64,000 nucleotides of DNA. Origin: Phytoactinopolyspora limicola. Its GTDB lineage: Bacteria > Actinomycetota > Actinomycetes > Jiangellales > Jiangellaceae. The notes under the pieces are model-generated. The model worked only from the letters and a program-made list of their open reading frames with translations. It ran no database searches and was not told the origin of the DNA. Positions 8,534 through 17,330 of this stretch are shown piece by piece. The stretch spans positions 161,515 to 225,514 of the forward strand of contig NZ_JAAOEN010000005.1 of NCBI RefSeq assembly GCF_011320225.1, written 5' to 3'. Each line of letters begins with the position of its first letter. The stretch's first letter is position 1. A program made the translations under genes and the position numbers.

Positions 8534-10675
8534 GTGGATCGCGCTTCCAAGTCCGCCGTACCGGCCGGGCGATTCCTGGTTGGCACCGACATCGGTGGCA
8601 CGTTCACCGACCTGGTCCTGCTGGAGGCCGGAGAGCAGCCGCGGCTGTTCAAGGTGCCGACCACACCGCACGATCGGTCCGAGGCTGTTGTGGACGCGCT
8701 CGCGCTGGCCGCCTCCGCCGTCGGGCTGCCGCTGCGCGATTTCTGCGCCCAGATCGCCTACTTCGCCCATGGCACGACGGCAGCCACCAACGCGCTGATC
8801 GAGCGGCGTGGTGCTACCACAGCGCTGCTGACCACCGCGGGTTTCACGGATACCTTGCTGATTCAGCGGAGTATGAGCTCCTGGGTAGGGATGGACGGGG
8901 CGACCGGACACTACAGCCGGCGCCGGGACCCGGAGCCGATCGTGCCGCGCGGCCTGGTGGCCGAGGTCCATGAACGGGTGGACGCCGCGGGCGACGTGCT
9001 GGTGGATCTCGACGAGCGTGCGGTCCGCGCCGTGCTGAACCGGTTGCGCGGCGCCGGAGTGGACACGGTGGCGGTCTCATTGCTGTGGTCGTTCGTGCGT
9101 CCCGAGCACGAACGGCGCATCGGTGAGCTGCTGCGGCAGGAGTGGCCCGAGGCGTACGTGACACTTTCGCACGAGATCGCTCCGGTGATCGGCGAGTACG
9201 AACGCACAGCGACGACGGTGGTCAATTCGTATCTGGGGCCGGTGATCCGCGACTACGTCGCCAAGCTGGAATCCCGGATGCAGGACGGCGGGTTCACCGG
9301 CGAGATCTCGATCATGGACTCCGGTGGCGGCGTGATGCGCGCCGGCGATGCCGCGCGGCGGGCCGCCTCCTTGCTGACCTCTGGTCCGGCCGGGGGTGTA
9401 CTCGCCTCGGCCGAGCTGGCCAGCCGGCTCGCCTTCCCCAACGTCATCACCAGCGACATGGGTGGCACCAGCTTCGACGTCGGACTCATCGTCGACGGTG
9501 AGCCGCTCGTGGAACACACGGCCGAACTGGGCGGCTACCACCTGTCGTTGCCGCGCATCAAGGTCAGTGCGATCGGCGCGGGTGGTGGATCGATCGCCGC
9601 GGTCGACGAGGTCGGCGCGCTGGTGGTGGGGCCGCGAAGTGCGGGGTCGGTGCCCGGTCCGGCCTGTTACGGGCGCGGCGGGGACCTGCCGACGGTCACC
9701 GACGCCGACGTCGTCCTCGGCATCATCGACCCGGACTACTTCCTCGGCGGGCGGATGACGCTGGACCGCGAGCTAGCCGAGAAGGCCATCCGGCAGCACG
9801 TCGCCGGGCCGCTGGGGATGACCGTGCTGGACGCGGCGGCCGGGATTCGGAGTGTCGCCGACAACCAGATGGCTGACCTGCTGCGCAAAGTGACGGTGGA
9901 ACAGGGCCGCGACCCACGCGACTTCGTCGTGTTCGCCTACGGCGGCGCCGGGCCCACCCACGCGGCCGGCTACACCGCCGCGGCCGGGATCACGAAGCTC
10001 GTCGTGCCACCAACGTCCACCGTGCACTCCGCGTACGGCACGGTGACCGCGGACCGGTTCCGGGCCGTGCAGGTCACCGACGTACAGCGCACCCCGGCCG
10101 GTGAAGCCGACCCGGCTGAACACATCGATCTGCAGCGGCTGCAGGCCGCCCTCGACGAACTCCAAGCTCGGTGCCACGCCGACCTCGACCACGAACCGCA
10201 GGCCCGGTTCACCCGGTCGTTGTACCTGAAGTTCCGCCGCCAGACCCACGAACTGCCGGTCGCGCTGCCGAAGGGGCCGGTGACACCGGAGATGATGCGC
10301 GGTGTCGTCGAGGACTTCCTCACCACCTACGAACGTGTCTACGGCCCGGGTACGGCGCTACGTTCGGCCGGGTTGGAGATCCACACGCTGCGGGTGGAAG
10401 GCCGGGTCGCGGTGGATGGCCTCGTCGACCCCGAACCCGACGACGGTGCCGGCGACTGGGCGGCGGCCCGTGCCGGGGAACGTGACGTCTACTTCCCCGA
10501 AACCGGACAGGTGCCGGTGCCGGTGCTCCGAGGCGAACAGGTAGGCCCTGGCAGCGCGGTCAGTGGTCCGGTCATTCTCGAGTTCGCCGGCACGACGGTG
10601 GTCATCGGGCCCGGCCAGCATCTGCGGGTCGACCCGTACCGGAATCTCATCATCGACTGTAGGGGGACCGCGTGA
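8534..10675 (+). CDS. Hydantoinase/oxoprolinase family protein, HyuA-type (ATP-binding subunit)
   Basis: This 713-residue protein has the N-terminal Hydant_A_N signature GTDIGGTFTD (residues 17-26), a central actin-like phosphate motif SDMGGTSFDVG (about 306-316) and the glycine-rich GAGGGSIAAVD that follows. It belongs to the ATP-dependent family containing N-methylhydantoinase A, 5-oxoprolinase, and the beta-type subunits of acetone and acetophenone carboxylases. The start GTG has GAAGGAG upstream. It overlaps hyuB by four bases, so the two chains are surely made together. Whether the pair hydrolyses a cyclic amide or carboxylates a ketone cannot be read from this subunit alone; the tail of hyuB favours the carboxylase option. 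Confidence 0.88.
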   Translation: MDRASKSAVPAGRFLVGTDIGGTFTDLVLLEAGEQPRLFKVPTTPHDRSEAVVDALALAASAVGLPLRDFCAQIAYFAHGTTAATNALIERRGATTALLTTAGFTDTLLIQRSMSSWVGMDGATGHYSRRRDPEPIVPRGLVAEVHERVDAAGDVLVDLDERAVRAVLNRLRGAGVDTVAVSLLWSFVRPEHERRIGELLRQEWPEAYVTLSHEIAPVIGEYERTATTVVNSYLGPVIRDYVAKLESRMQDGGFTGEISIMDSGGGVMRAGDAARRAASLLTSGPAGGVLASAELASRLAFPNVITSDMGGTSFDVGLIVDGEPLVEHTAELGGYHLSLPRIKVSAIGAGGGSIAAVDEVGALVVGPRSAGSVPGPACYGRGGDLPTVTDADVVLGIIDPDYFLGGRMTLDRELAEKAIRQHVAGPLGMTVLDAAAGIRSVADNQMADLLRKVTVEQGRDPRDFVVFAYGGAGPTHAAGYTAAAGITKLVVPPTSTVHSAYGTVTADRFRAVQVTDVQRTPAGEADPAEHIDLQRLQAALDELQARCHADLDHEPQARFTRSLYLKFRRQTHELPVALPKGPVTPEMMRGVVEDFLTTYERVYGPGTALRSAGLEIHTLRVEGRVAVDGLVDPEPDDGAGDWAAARAGERDVYFPETGQVPVPVLRGEQVGPGSAVSGPVILEFAGTTVVIGPGQHLRVDPYRNLIIDCRGTA

Positions 10676-12882
10676 CAGTGGACGCCACCATGACGAACCC
10701 GGCCGGGAACGGACCGGCGGCCGTGACCGACGTGGACCCGGTGACGTTCGAGGTGATCCGGCACCGGCTGCTGGCTATCACCGACGAGCAGGGCGCCACC
10801 CTGGCAGCGATCTCCGGTTCGCCACATGTGGTGAACGCGAACGACTTCAACGTCGGCCTCTACCTGCCGGACGGTTCGGTCGCCGCGATGGGCCGTACCA
10901 TCCTGCTGCATTCGGCCTCCATGGCGTTGATCACCCGGCACGTCATCACTGACTGTGCGGAGAATCCGGGAATCGAGCCGGGTGACATGTTCGTGGTGAA
11001 CAACCCGTGGAAGGGTTCGATCCACGCTCAGGACATGGGGGTGGTCGCGCCGATCTTCGTCGACGGCGAGCTGCTGGCTTGGACCGGTGCGATGTGCCAT
11101 ATGCCCGACGTCGGGGGTTCACGTCCAGGCAGCTTCTGCAACGACGCCACGGAGTGTTACCAAGAGGGTCTACAGCTGCCGCCGACCAAGCTGGTGGAGG
11201 CCGGTGAGATCCGGTCCGACGTGTGGAATCTGATCATGGCTCACACCCGGGCGGCCGCTGCGTTCAAGCTGGACCTGCGCGGGCTGATCGGGGCCAACCA
11301 CACGGCGGTGCGAGCCATGACACAGCTTGCCCAGCGGTACGGGGCGGACACGGTGCGCCAGGTGATGGCGGGGTTGATCGAGCTGTCCGAACGCCGGCTG
11401 CGCCAGCGTCTTCGCAGCTTGCCGGACGCGACGGTCCGTTCCACCGCCTATCTCGACAACGACGGGGGCCTGAACGAGACGTACGACGTGTCGCTGACCC
11501 TGACCAAGGCCGGCGAGACCCTGACCTTCGACTACTCCGAGTCGTCACCGCAGGTGCCGGGTTACATCAACTGCACGTTCTCCGGGCTGATGGCCGGAAT
11601 CAACGCGGCCCTGCTGCCGAGTTTGGCGTTCGACGCGCCCTGGAACGAGGGCCTGCTGCATCCGGTTGAGGTGGTCTGCCCGGAGGGCCGGATCTGTAAC
11701 GCCACCCAGCCCGCCGCCGTCAGCGGTGGCGCGCTCGAGGCGGGCTGGCTGGTGGAGATGACCGCCGTCGAGTGCCTGTCGAAGTTGCTGGCCTGTTCCG
11801 ACGAGCTGATGGGAGAGGCGCAGGCGTTGCCCGCCGGCGGACCGGACCAGTTCGTTCTGTCCGGCGTCAACACCCATGGCGAGCGGTTCACCCACGTCAT
11901 GCTCGACTGTCTGGCCACCGGCGGCGGCGCCTACGAGCACCGGGACGGCGTGTGGACTCAGGGGCAACACAACATCGAGCGGCAGCGGGTGTCCAACGCG
12001 GAGTCGATGGAGCTGGAGACGCCCATGTTGTACCTCTGGCGAGGTTTGGTGACCGACTCCGGCGGCGCCGGTCGCCGCCGCGGCGGGCAGAGTATGGGGT
12101 CGGTCTACCTGGTGCACGGCGGCGCCGAGCTGAAAGCGATGTGCAACGGGCACGGCTGGGAGGTGCCCAACTCGGTGGGTGTGTTCGGTGGATATCCGGG
12201 CACGCAGAACATCCGCGAGCTGGTCCGGGCCAGCAACACACACGATCAGCTGGCGTCGGGCCGGATCCCGGGCGCGGTTGCCGAGGTGGACGGGGAACGG
12301 CCGGTGATGCGGGGCCGCCAGGGGATGGTTCCGATCGCGTCCGGTGATGTCATCTCGACCATTCACCAATCCGGCGGCGGTTGGGGAGACCCGCTGGCCC
12401 GGCCGGTGGTCGACCTGCGCCGGGATCTCGACGACGCGGCGGTTAGCCCGGACGCCGCGGTCCGGCTGTACGGGGCGGTCCTGACCGACGACGGACGGAT
12501 CGACGACGACGCGACCGAGAAGCGACGCGACGAGATACGGGCCACGCGTCGCGGCTGGCCCGCGGCCCGCCCACCGGTGCCGATTCCGGACGGGGTAAAC
12601 CGCGTTGGCCCGCTCGGCGCGGGACTGGAGCTGGTCGCGGCGCCGGATGGTGAGCGTTTTGTGAGGTGTACCTGCTGGCAGGGGTTGTGCCGGGCCGGTG
12701 ATCCCTGGCGTGAGCATGCCGGTCTTCAGGTCGGCACCGACGTCCACGAGGTCAGCATGGCCACCCGGTTCAGCGCCCAACTCGAGCTGCGTTCATACGC
12801 GTGTCCAGGATGCGGTGCGCTGCTCGCGATGGATGTGGCCCGCACCGGCAGCCCGGTCGTGCACGATGTGGAGTTGATGTAG
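10672..12882 (+). CDS. Hydantoinase B/oxoprolinase family protein with fused acetone-carboxylase-gamma-like C-terminal domain
   Basis: Most of this 736-residue protein is a HyuB domain, starting with VDPVTFEVIRHRL and containing GDMFVVNNPWKGSIHAQD and the C-terminal GGGWGDP. The last 75 residues are unlike plain HyuB: they hold Cys666, Cys668 and Cys673 (CTCWQGLC) and a CPGCG knuckle (Cys711, Cys714), with a DPWREHA segment between. This resembles the small gamma subunits of acetone/acetophenone-type carboxylases, which carry a metal site. I infer a two-chain ketone or aromatic-ketone carboxylase; a cyclic-amide hydrolase remains possible. The GTG start overlaps the hyuA stop. Confidence 0.82.
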   Translation: MTVDATMTNPAGNGPAAVTDVDPVTFEVIRHRLLAITDEQGATLAAISGSPHVVNANDFNVGLYLPDGSVAAMGRTILLHSASMALITRHVITDCAENPGIEPGDMFVVNNPWKGSIHAQDMGVVAPIFVDGELLAWTGAMCHMPDVGGSRPGSFCNDATECYQEGLQLPPTKLVEAGEIRSDVWNLIMAHTRAAAAFKLDLRGLIGANHTAVRAMTQLAQRYGADTVRQVMAGLIELSERRLRQRLRSLPDATVRSTAYLDNDGGLNETYDVSLTLTKAGETLTFDYSESSPQVPGYINCTFSGLMAGINAALLPSLAFDAPWNEGLLHPVEVVCPEGRICNATQPAAVSGGALEAGWLVEMTAVECLSKLLACSDELMGEAQALPAGGPDQFVLSGVNTHGERFTHVMLDCLATGGGAYEHRDGVWTQGQHNIERQRVSNAESMELETPMLYLWRGLVTDSGGAGRRRGGQSMGSVYLVHGGAELKAMCNGHGWEVPNSVGVFGGYPGTQNIRELVRASNTHDQLASGRIPGAVAEVDGERPVMRGRQGMVPIASGDVISTIHQSGGGWGDPLARPVVDLRRDLDDAAVSPDAAVRLYGAVLTDDGRIDDDATEKRRDEIRATRRGWPAARPPVPIPDGVNRVGPLGAGLELVAAPDGERFVRCTCWQGLCRAGDPWREHAGLQVGTDVHEVSMATRFSAQLELRSYACPGCGALLAMDVARTGSPVVHDVELM

Positions 12883-12884
12883 TG

Positions 12885-13703
12885 ATGAGTGCCGTGATCT
12901 GGACTGGCGCAACGTCGCACGTGGGCGCCATCATCAAGAATCCAGACCCCGCCCCTGAACGTTCGGGGCCGCTCAATGCGGCGTGGGATCGGATGGCCGA
13001 GCAGATCCGGGCGGCGCGGCTGGACGCCATGGTGGTGGTGGCCACCGATCATTACGAGACGTTCCGCCTGGAGCACTACCCGACCTTCTGCCTGGGTGTG
13101 GCCGACGAATACGAAGGCTGGGGTGAGTTCGGCAACCCGACGGGAACGGTAGCCGGCGCGTCGGAGCTGTCCCAGGACATGCTGGCCGGGCTGGTCGATC
13201 GGGGCTTCGATATGTCCCGTAGTCACGAGATGCCGCTGGATCACAGCTTCATGGTGCCGCTGGTGCGGCTCGGTCTGCTCGAGCTGCCGGTGGTGCCGCT
13301 GTTCGTCAATTGCAACACTGCGCCACTGCCCAGCCTGCGTCGCTGCCAAGCGCTCGGTGAGAGCATCCGGGAGGTGGTGGCCGGGGTGCCCGGCGAACGG
13401 CGGGTCGGTGTCTTGGGCACCGGGGGTGTATCACATTGGGTCGGGCTGCCCAGGTTCGGCGACATCAACGAGGAGTGGGACCGCCGTTTCCTGTCGCTGC
13501 TCGAATCCGGGGGGATCGACGAGATCCTGAGCTGGCCGGACGAGGAGATCCTGGAGCGAGCCGGCAACGGCGCGCTGGAGATCCGGACGTGGGTGGTGGC
13601 CCAGGCCGCGTCCGGAACGCCGGCCGGACGGCTGCTGGAGTATCAGCCGATGCCGGAGTGGGCCATCGGCATCGGGGTGATGACGATGGGGGCGGGCACA
13701 TGA
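12885..13703 (+). CDS. Extradiol ring-cleavage dioxygenase, LigB-type class III catalytic subunit
   Basis: The 272-residue product matches the LigB fold (protocatechuate 4,5-dioxygenase beta subunit family). Candidate non-haem iron ligands and catalytic residues are visible: His12 (ATSHVGAI), His56 (TDHYETF), an Asp-His in MPLDHSFM, a late His in GTGGVSHWVG, and Glu residues in INEEWDRRF. These enzymes open catechol-type rings next to the hydroxyls. The preceding stop TAG and this ATG are two bases apart. The gene is followed by an overlapping LigA-type small subunit, so the active enzyme is probably a LigAB-like heterodimer. Its ring substrate is not known. Confidence 0.85.
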   Translation: MSAVIWTGATSHVGAIIKNPDPAPERSGPLNAAWDRMAEQIRAARLDAMVVVATDHYETFRLEHYPTFCLGVADEYEGWGEFGNPTGTVAGASELSQDMLAGLVDRGFDMSRSHEMPLDHSFMVPLVRLGLLELPVVPLFVNCNTAPLPSLRRCQALGESIREVVAGVPGERRVGVLGTGGVSHWVGLPRFGDINEEWDRRFLSLLESGGIDEILSWPDEEILERAGNGALEIRTWVVAQAASGTPAGRLLEYQPMPEWAIGIGVMTMGAGT

Positions 13704-13942
13704 GCCTTCTCGGCCTGACCAAGCTGGCCTGGGACCTGGAACACCAGGAAGGCCTGCTCGACGCCTACCACGCCGCTCCGGCAGCGGTGCTGGCCCGCTA
13801 CCGGCTACAGCCTCGACACCACCAGGCGGTGCTGGATTTTGACGCCGCCACGCTGCTGGACGACGGACTGAACCCGGTGGTGCTGCGGAATCTCCTGGTG
13901 ATCCTTGGGGTGCCGCACGCGAAACTTTACGACGCCCGGTAG
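13700..13942 (+). CDS. LigA-type small subunit of extradiol dioxygenase
   Basis: This 80-residue protein starts at an ATG overlapping the LigB-type stop (ATGA). The segment with TKLAWDLEHQEGLLDAY followed by a loop and a helix rich in Leu (HHQAVLDFDAATLLDDGLN) is like the LigA domain, which caps the LigB active site. It is shorter than LigA of protocatechuate 4,5-dioxygenase (about 140 residues), as in other small LigA-like chains. Its only clear role is with the adjacent catalytic subunit. Confidence 0.75.
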   Translation: MSLLGLTKLAWDLEHQEGLLDAYHAAPAAVLARYRLQPRHHQAVLDFDAATLLDDGLNPVVLRNLLVILGVPHAKLYDAR

Positions 13943-13964
13943 TGGTCCATTCACCGGATCACCG

Positions 13965-13979
13965 TTCCGTGATGCGGAA
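13965..13979. promoter_or_regulatory. Putative IclR autoregulatory operator
   Basis: TTCCG-TGATG-CGGAA is a perfect 5-bp-arm dyad of 15 bases, 43 bases before the iclR start. It is the most symmetric of the three local sites of form TTYCG-N5-CGGAW. It overlaps a second dyad, ATCAC-N6-GTGAT, at 13958-13973. Autoregulation is usual in this regulator family. Confidence 0.55.
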
Positions 13980-14022
13980 TCTAGGCTGGATGTCGACGTG
14001 TACCTCTGGGAAGGGAGACATC

Positions 14023-14850
14023 GTGGTACCTGAGCGGCGCGGCGTACGTTCGGTTGACCGTGCGCTGGACATTCTCACCGCCTTCAGTGCTGCCTACCCG
14101 CGGCTCCAGCTGCGAGAGCTGGCCGACATCGTCGGCCTACCCAAGCCGAGCACTCATCGGATCGCGGTGTCGCTGATCGAACGTGGTTTTCTGCGTCAGG
14201 ACGCCGACGGCGCCTATTCGCTGGGCAGCCGGCTGCTGGAACTCGGGGGACTCGTGTCCAACACCGCGGCTTTGGCCCAGATGACCCGGGACGCGGTCAA
14301 CCAGCTCGCCCGGGAGACCGGTGAGACGGTGCTGGTGGCCGAGGCGGACTGGATGGATCGCACGGTGTTGATCACCAACAAACGCGACGCCACCCATCCG
14401 TTGGCGGTGACCTCACCGGTTGGTAAGCGATCGGCGTTGAGCAACGGCTGTATCGGCAAGGCGATCCTGGGTCATCTCGATCCGGCCGAGGCCGACGAAC
14501 TGGTGCCCCAGCTGCATCTGGCTTCGCGCACGCCGCGCAGCATCGTCGACCACGCCACCTTCCGTGCTGAGGTGGCCGAGACCGCCCGGCGTGGGTTCGC
14601 CACCGAGTCCAACGAGTTCATCGACGGGGTGGCCGGGGTGGCGGCCGCGGTCAGCGTGGGTGGGCGGCCGCTCGGCGCGGTGGCGATCGTCGTCCCGGCG
14701 TCGCGGGCGCCGCGCCGGCGGCTCGACCAGCTCGGCCGCTTGGTGCTGCGAGCGCTGGCCGGTTCGGGCGCCGCTCACGCGGTGCCGGCGGCGAACACGA
14801 ACGTTCAAACAACAGGAGGGCAGCACCGTGTTGAACCTCAAGCCTCATGA
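14023..14850 (+). CDS. IclR-family transcriptional regulator
   Basis: The 275-residue protein has the IclR winged-helix domain at the N-terminus (SVDRALDILTAF, then LADIVGLPKPSTHRI as recognition region) and a C-terminal effector-binding domain with the usual GKAILGHL pattern. Start GTG 14023 is chosen because AAGGGAGA lies just upstream and the helix-turn-helix begins soon after; the open frame reaches back to 13942. It sits inside the catabolic operon, between the dioxygenase and the hydrolases, and is the best candidate to control the three 15-bp sites. Its 3' end overlaps the next gene by 23 bases. Confidence 0.9.
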   Translation: MVPERRGVRSVDRALDILTAFSAAYPRLQLRELADIVGLPKPSTHRIAVSLIERGFLRQDADGAYSLGSRLLELGGLVSNTAALAQMTRDAVNQLARETGETVLVAEADWMDRTVLITNKRDATHPLAVTSPVGKRSALSNGCIGKAILGHLDPAEADELVPQLHLASRTPRSIVDHATFRAEVAETARRGFATESNEFIDGVAGVAAAVSVGGRPLGAVAIVVPASRAPRRRLDQLGRLVLRALAGSGAAHAVPAANTNVQTTGGQHRVEPQAS

Positions 14851-15595
14851 GGCTGGCATCGTGGCCGGTTGGGTGCACTTTCCCAGCGGCGATGATCTGG
14901 TCCGCGGGTATCTGGCGTTGCCGGAAGCCGGAGGGCCGTGGCCGCTGGTTGTCACCGCCCACGAGAACCTCGGTGTCACCACCCACCGCCAGGGTGTCAC
15001 CCGCCAGCTCGCCGCCGAAGGTTTCGTCAGCCTGACGGTCGACATGTTCAGCCGGATCGGTGGCATGCCACCACAGAACTACGCCGGGCAGGAAGACCGC
15101 CGGGCCAAGGCGTTCCTCGCCGCGCGCGACGAGGTCGTGGTGCCCGACCTACAGGCCGGGCTGGAGTTCGCCGCTGGGCTCGACGAGGTGGACGGAGCCC
15201 GCGCGGGAGCCCTCGGGTTCTGCCTCGGTGGCGGCAGTGTGCTGGTGTGGGCGACGCGCACCGACGACGTCAGGGCCGTGGTGTCGTTGTACGGCATCCC
15301 GGTGCTGCCGCCGGAGTACTCACCCACCGGTTCAGCACGATCCCGGATTCCGCTGCTGGCCGAGCTGCGCGCACCCGTGCAATTCCACTTCGGCGGCGCC
15401 GACGAAGCGATCCCGGCCGACCAGATCGACCAGCTCGACGGTGCCCTTCCCACGAGCGCGACACCGGCACAGCTGTACCGCTACGACGGAGCGGGGCACG
15501 CGTATCACGACGACACGCACCCCAACTATCACCCGGAGGCCGCCGCGCTCACCTGGCGACGTACCGTCGACTACCTTCGGGAGCACCTCGCGTGA
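14828..15595 (+). CDS. Dienelactone hydrolase family protein
   Basis: The 255-residue alpha/beta hydrolase has the DLH pattern: a nucleophilic Cys132 in GFCLGGGSV rather than Ser, and a late catalytic His224 in GAGHAYHDD; GGADEAIPA probably holds the Asp. DLH enzymes hydrolyse dienelactones made during aromatic catabolism. The GTG start has GGAGGG seven bases before it and lies within the end of iclR in another frame, so the two are coupled. In a meta-cleavage cluster its role is not obvious: it might open a lactone or act on a ring-fission side product. Confidence 0.85.
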   Translation: MLNLKPHEAGIVAGWVHFPSGDDLVRGYLALPEAGGPWPLVVTAHENLGVTTHRQGVTRQLAAEGFVSLTVDMFSRIGGMPPQNYAGQEDRRAKAFLAARDEVVVPDLQAGLEFAAGLDEVDGARAGALGFCLGGGSVLVWATRTDDVRAVVSLYGIPVLPPEYSPTGSARSRIPLLAELRAPVQFHFGGADEAIPADQIDQLDGALPTSATPAQLYRYDGAGHAYHDDTHPNYHPEAAALTWRRTVDYLREHLA

Positions 15596-15597
15596 CC

Positions 15598-16455
15598 ATG
15601 TGGACCGATCTTCTCGGGGCGGAGGTCCGCTGGATAGACGCCGGCGGTGTGCGGACCCGCGTCGTGTCGGCCGGAGCTCACGGGCCGCCGCTGGTGCTGT
15701 TGCACGGCCGCGGCGGGCACCTGGAAACCTGGCACCGCAACACCTCGGCCTGGGCGGGCACCCACCGGGTGGTCGCGGCTGATCTGCTGGGCCACGGCTG
15801 CACCGAGGCGGCCGGATCGGAATACGGCGTGGCTGAGCTGCTGGACCATGCCACCGCGCTGATCGACACCGTGCTCGCGGAGAGCGGCGAAAAGCGGGCG
15901 ACCGTGGTCGGTCAGTCCTTGGGTGGTTGGGTGGCTGCCTGGTGGTCTCGCCGGCGCCCGGAGCAGGCCCGCCGTCTGGTCCTCGTGGAGCCGGCCGGGT
16001 TGCAGGCGGAGGCCGAGCGGCTGGCCGATCCCCGGGTCGCCGCCGCGTACGAACACGGCGGGGAGGCATTCAAGCAGGTCACTACCGAGACTGTCCGGCT
16101 GCGGCTGCGGCAGCTGATGGACGACGAGTCGACCGTCGACGACGAGATGGTTGAACTGCGCCGCCGCCTTTACGCCGCCGATGGTGCCACCGCGGTGCAC
16201 CGGGCGGTCCGCCGGGCGGACAACAGCCGGTGGCTGCTCACCCCCGAGTGGTGGCTGGAGCATCGGGTGCCGACCCTGTTCATCCGGGGCGAGAACGCGC
16301 ACGTTCCAGCAGCCGTGGTGGAGCGCGCCGCAGCGAATTCCAGCCCAGTCGGCCAGGTATACACCGTGCCCGCGGCCAAGCAATGGCCGCACTACGAGAA
16401 CCCCGCGGTTGTTAACACCGAGGTCGCCCGTTTTCTCAATGGAGGTACATCATGA
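15598..16455 (+). CDS. Alpha/beta hydrolase, MhpC-like (first of a tandem pair)
   Basis: This 285-residue protein has the alpha/beta-hydrolase core: oxyanion segment LLHGRGGHLETW, nucleophile elbow GQSLGGW with Ser107, and a late His region (KQWPHYENP). MhpC-type hydrolases split C-C bonds of meta-cleavage products, which fits the position after the extradiol dioxygenase. The start could also be GTG 15592, overlapping the DLH stop. The next gene is a paralog with the same start pattern (WTD.LGAE) and the nucleophile at the same residue number. Confidence 0.82.
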   Translation: MWTDLLGAEVRWIDAGGVRTRVVSAGAHGPPLVLLHGRGGHLETWHRNTSAWAGTHRVVAADLLGHGCTEAAGSEYGVAELLDHATALIDTVLAESGEKRATVVGQSLGGWVAAWWSRRRPEQARRLVLVEPAGLQAEAERLADPRVAAAYEHGGEAFKQVTTETVRLRLRQLMDDESTVDDEMVELRRRLYAADGATAVHRAVRRADNSRWLLTPEWWLEHRVPTLFIRGENAHVPAAVVERAAANSSPVGQVYTVPAAKQWPHYENPAVVNTEVARFLNGGTS

Positions 16456-17330
16456 CGTTCTGGACCGACGCGCTGGGCGCTGAGATCCGGTTCCACGACG
16501 CCGGCGGCTGGCGGACTCGTTCGCTGGAGGCGGGCGACACGGGAGACCACGTGATCTGTATCGGCGGTTTGACCGGCCATGTCGAGGCGTTCGTGCGTAA
16601 CGTGGTCCCGCTCGCCGAGCGTGGGCTGCGGGTGCACGCGATCGACGCACTCGGGCACGGCTGGACGGATAAACCCGACGACGTCACCTACCACGCCCCC
16701 GTTTTCACCGACCATCTGCTGCGGCTGCTGGACGCACTCGGTGCGGAACGTGCACACGTCGTCGGGCAGTCTTTGGGCGGCTGGATCGCGTTGTGGACGG
16801 CGTTGCAGCACCCGGACCGGATCGGCCGGATCGCCCACGTGACCGGAGCTGGAATCGCGCTCGCCGACAACAAGCGGCAGCAGGAGAGCAAAGCGGTCCA
16901 CGATCGGGTGCGCGATGTGACCCGCCGCGCGGTGGACACACCAACACCGGAGAGTGTGCGGACCCGGCTCGAATGGCTGATGGCCGACCCCGCGACGGTG
17001 ACCGACGAACTGGTGGAAACCCGGTACCGGATCTACACGCTGCCGGACAGCCGCCGCATCATGCCGAAGCTGGTGTCCGAGCAGCCCGGCGAGGAGAACC
17101 GGGTCTACATGCTCACCGAGGAACGCCTGGCCGCCATCGACCACGAGGTGCTCGTGTTGTGGACGGACAAGAACCCGACCACTCCAGCGGAGGTGGGCCG
17201 CCGGGCCAGTGAGATCTTGCCGAACGGGCGGTTCGAGATGATCGACGACGCCGGGCACTGGCCGATGTTCGAGCAGCCGGCCGAGTTCAACCGGATCGTT
17301 GGTGACTTCCTGACCGGGAAGCCGGCATGA
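16452..17330 (+). CDS. Alpha/beta hydrolase, MhpC-like (second of a tandem pair)
   Basis: This 292-residue protein is a paralog of the preceding hydrolase. It starts MTFWTDALGAEIRF, has nucleophile elbow GQSLGGW with Ser107, and ends with the catalytic His in DDAGHWPMFEQP, close to the HWPQWE-type motif of meta-cleavage product hydrolases. The oxyanion-loop region reads IGGLTGHVEAF and lacks the HG dipeptide seen in its neighbour (LLHGRGG). Of the two, this one looks more like a classical C-C hydrolase. Its ATG overlaps the previous stop. Confidence 0.83.
   Translation: MTFWTDALGAEIRFHDAGGWRTRSLEAGDTGDHVICIGGLTGHVEAFVRNVVPLAERGLRVHAIDALGHGWTDKPDDVTYHAPVFTDHLLRLLDALGAERAHVVGQSLGGWIALWTALQHPDRIGRIAHVTGAGIALADNKRQQESKAVHDRVRDVTRRAVDTPTPESVRTRLEWLMADPATVTDELVETRYRIYTLPDSRRIMPKLVSEQPGEENRVYMLTEERLAAIDHEVLVLWTDKNPTTPAEVGRRASEILPNGRFEMIDDAGHWPMFEQPAEFNRIVGDFLTGKPA

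Noticed and set aside
11545-12780. Minus-strand open frame of 411 codons opposite hyuB
   Set aside because: It is antisense to the conserved hyuB domain and shows no recognisable domain or start signal.
13958-13973. ATCAC-N6-GTGAT dyad before iclR as a separate regulator site
   Set aside because: It overlaps the stronger TTCCG-N5-CGGAA site that has two relatives nearby; it has no second copy.
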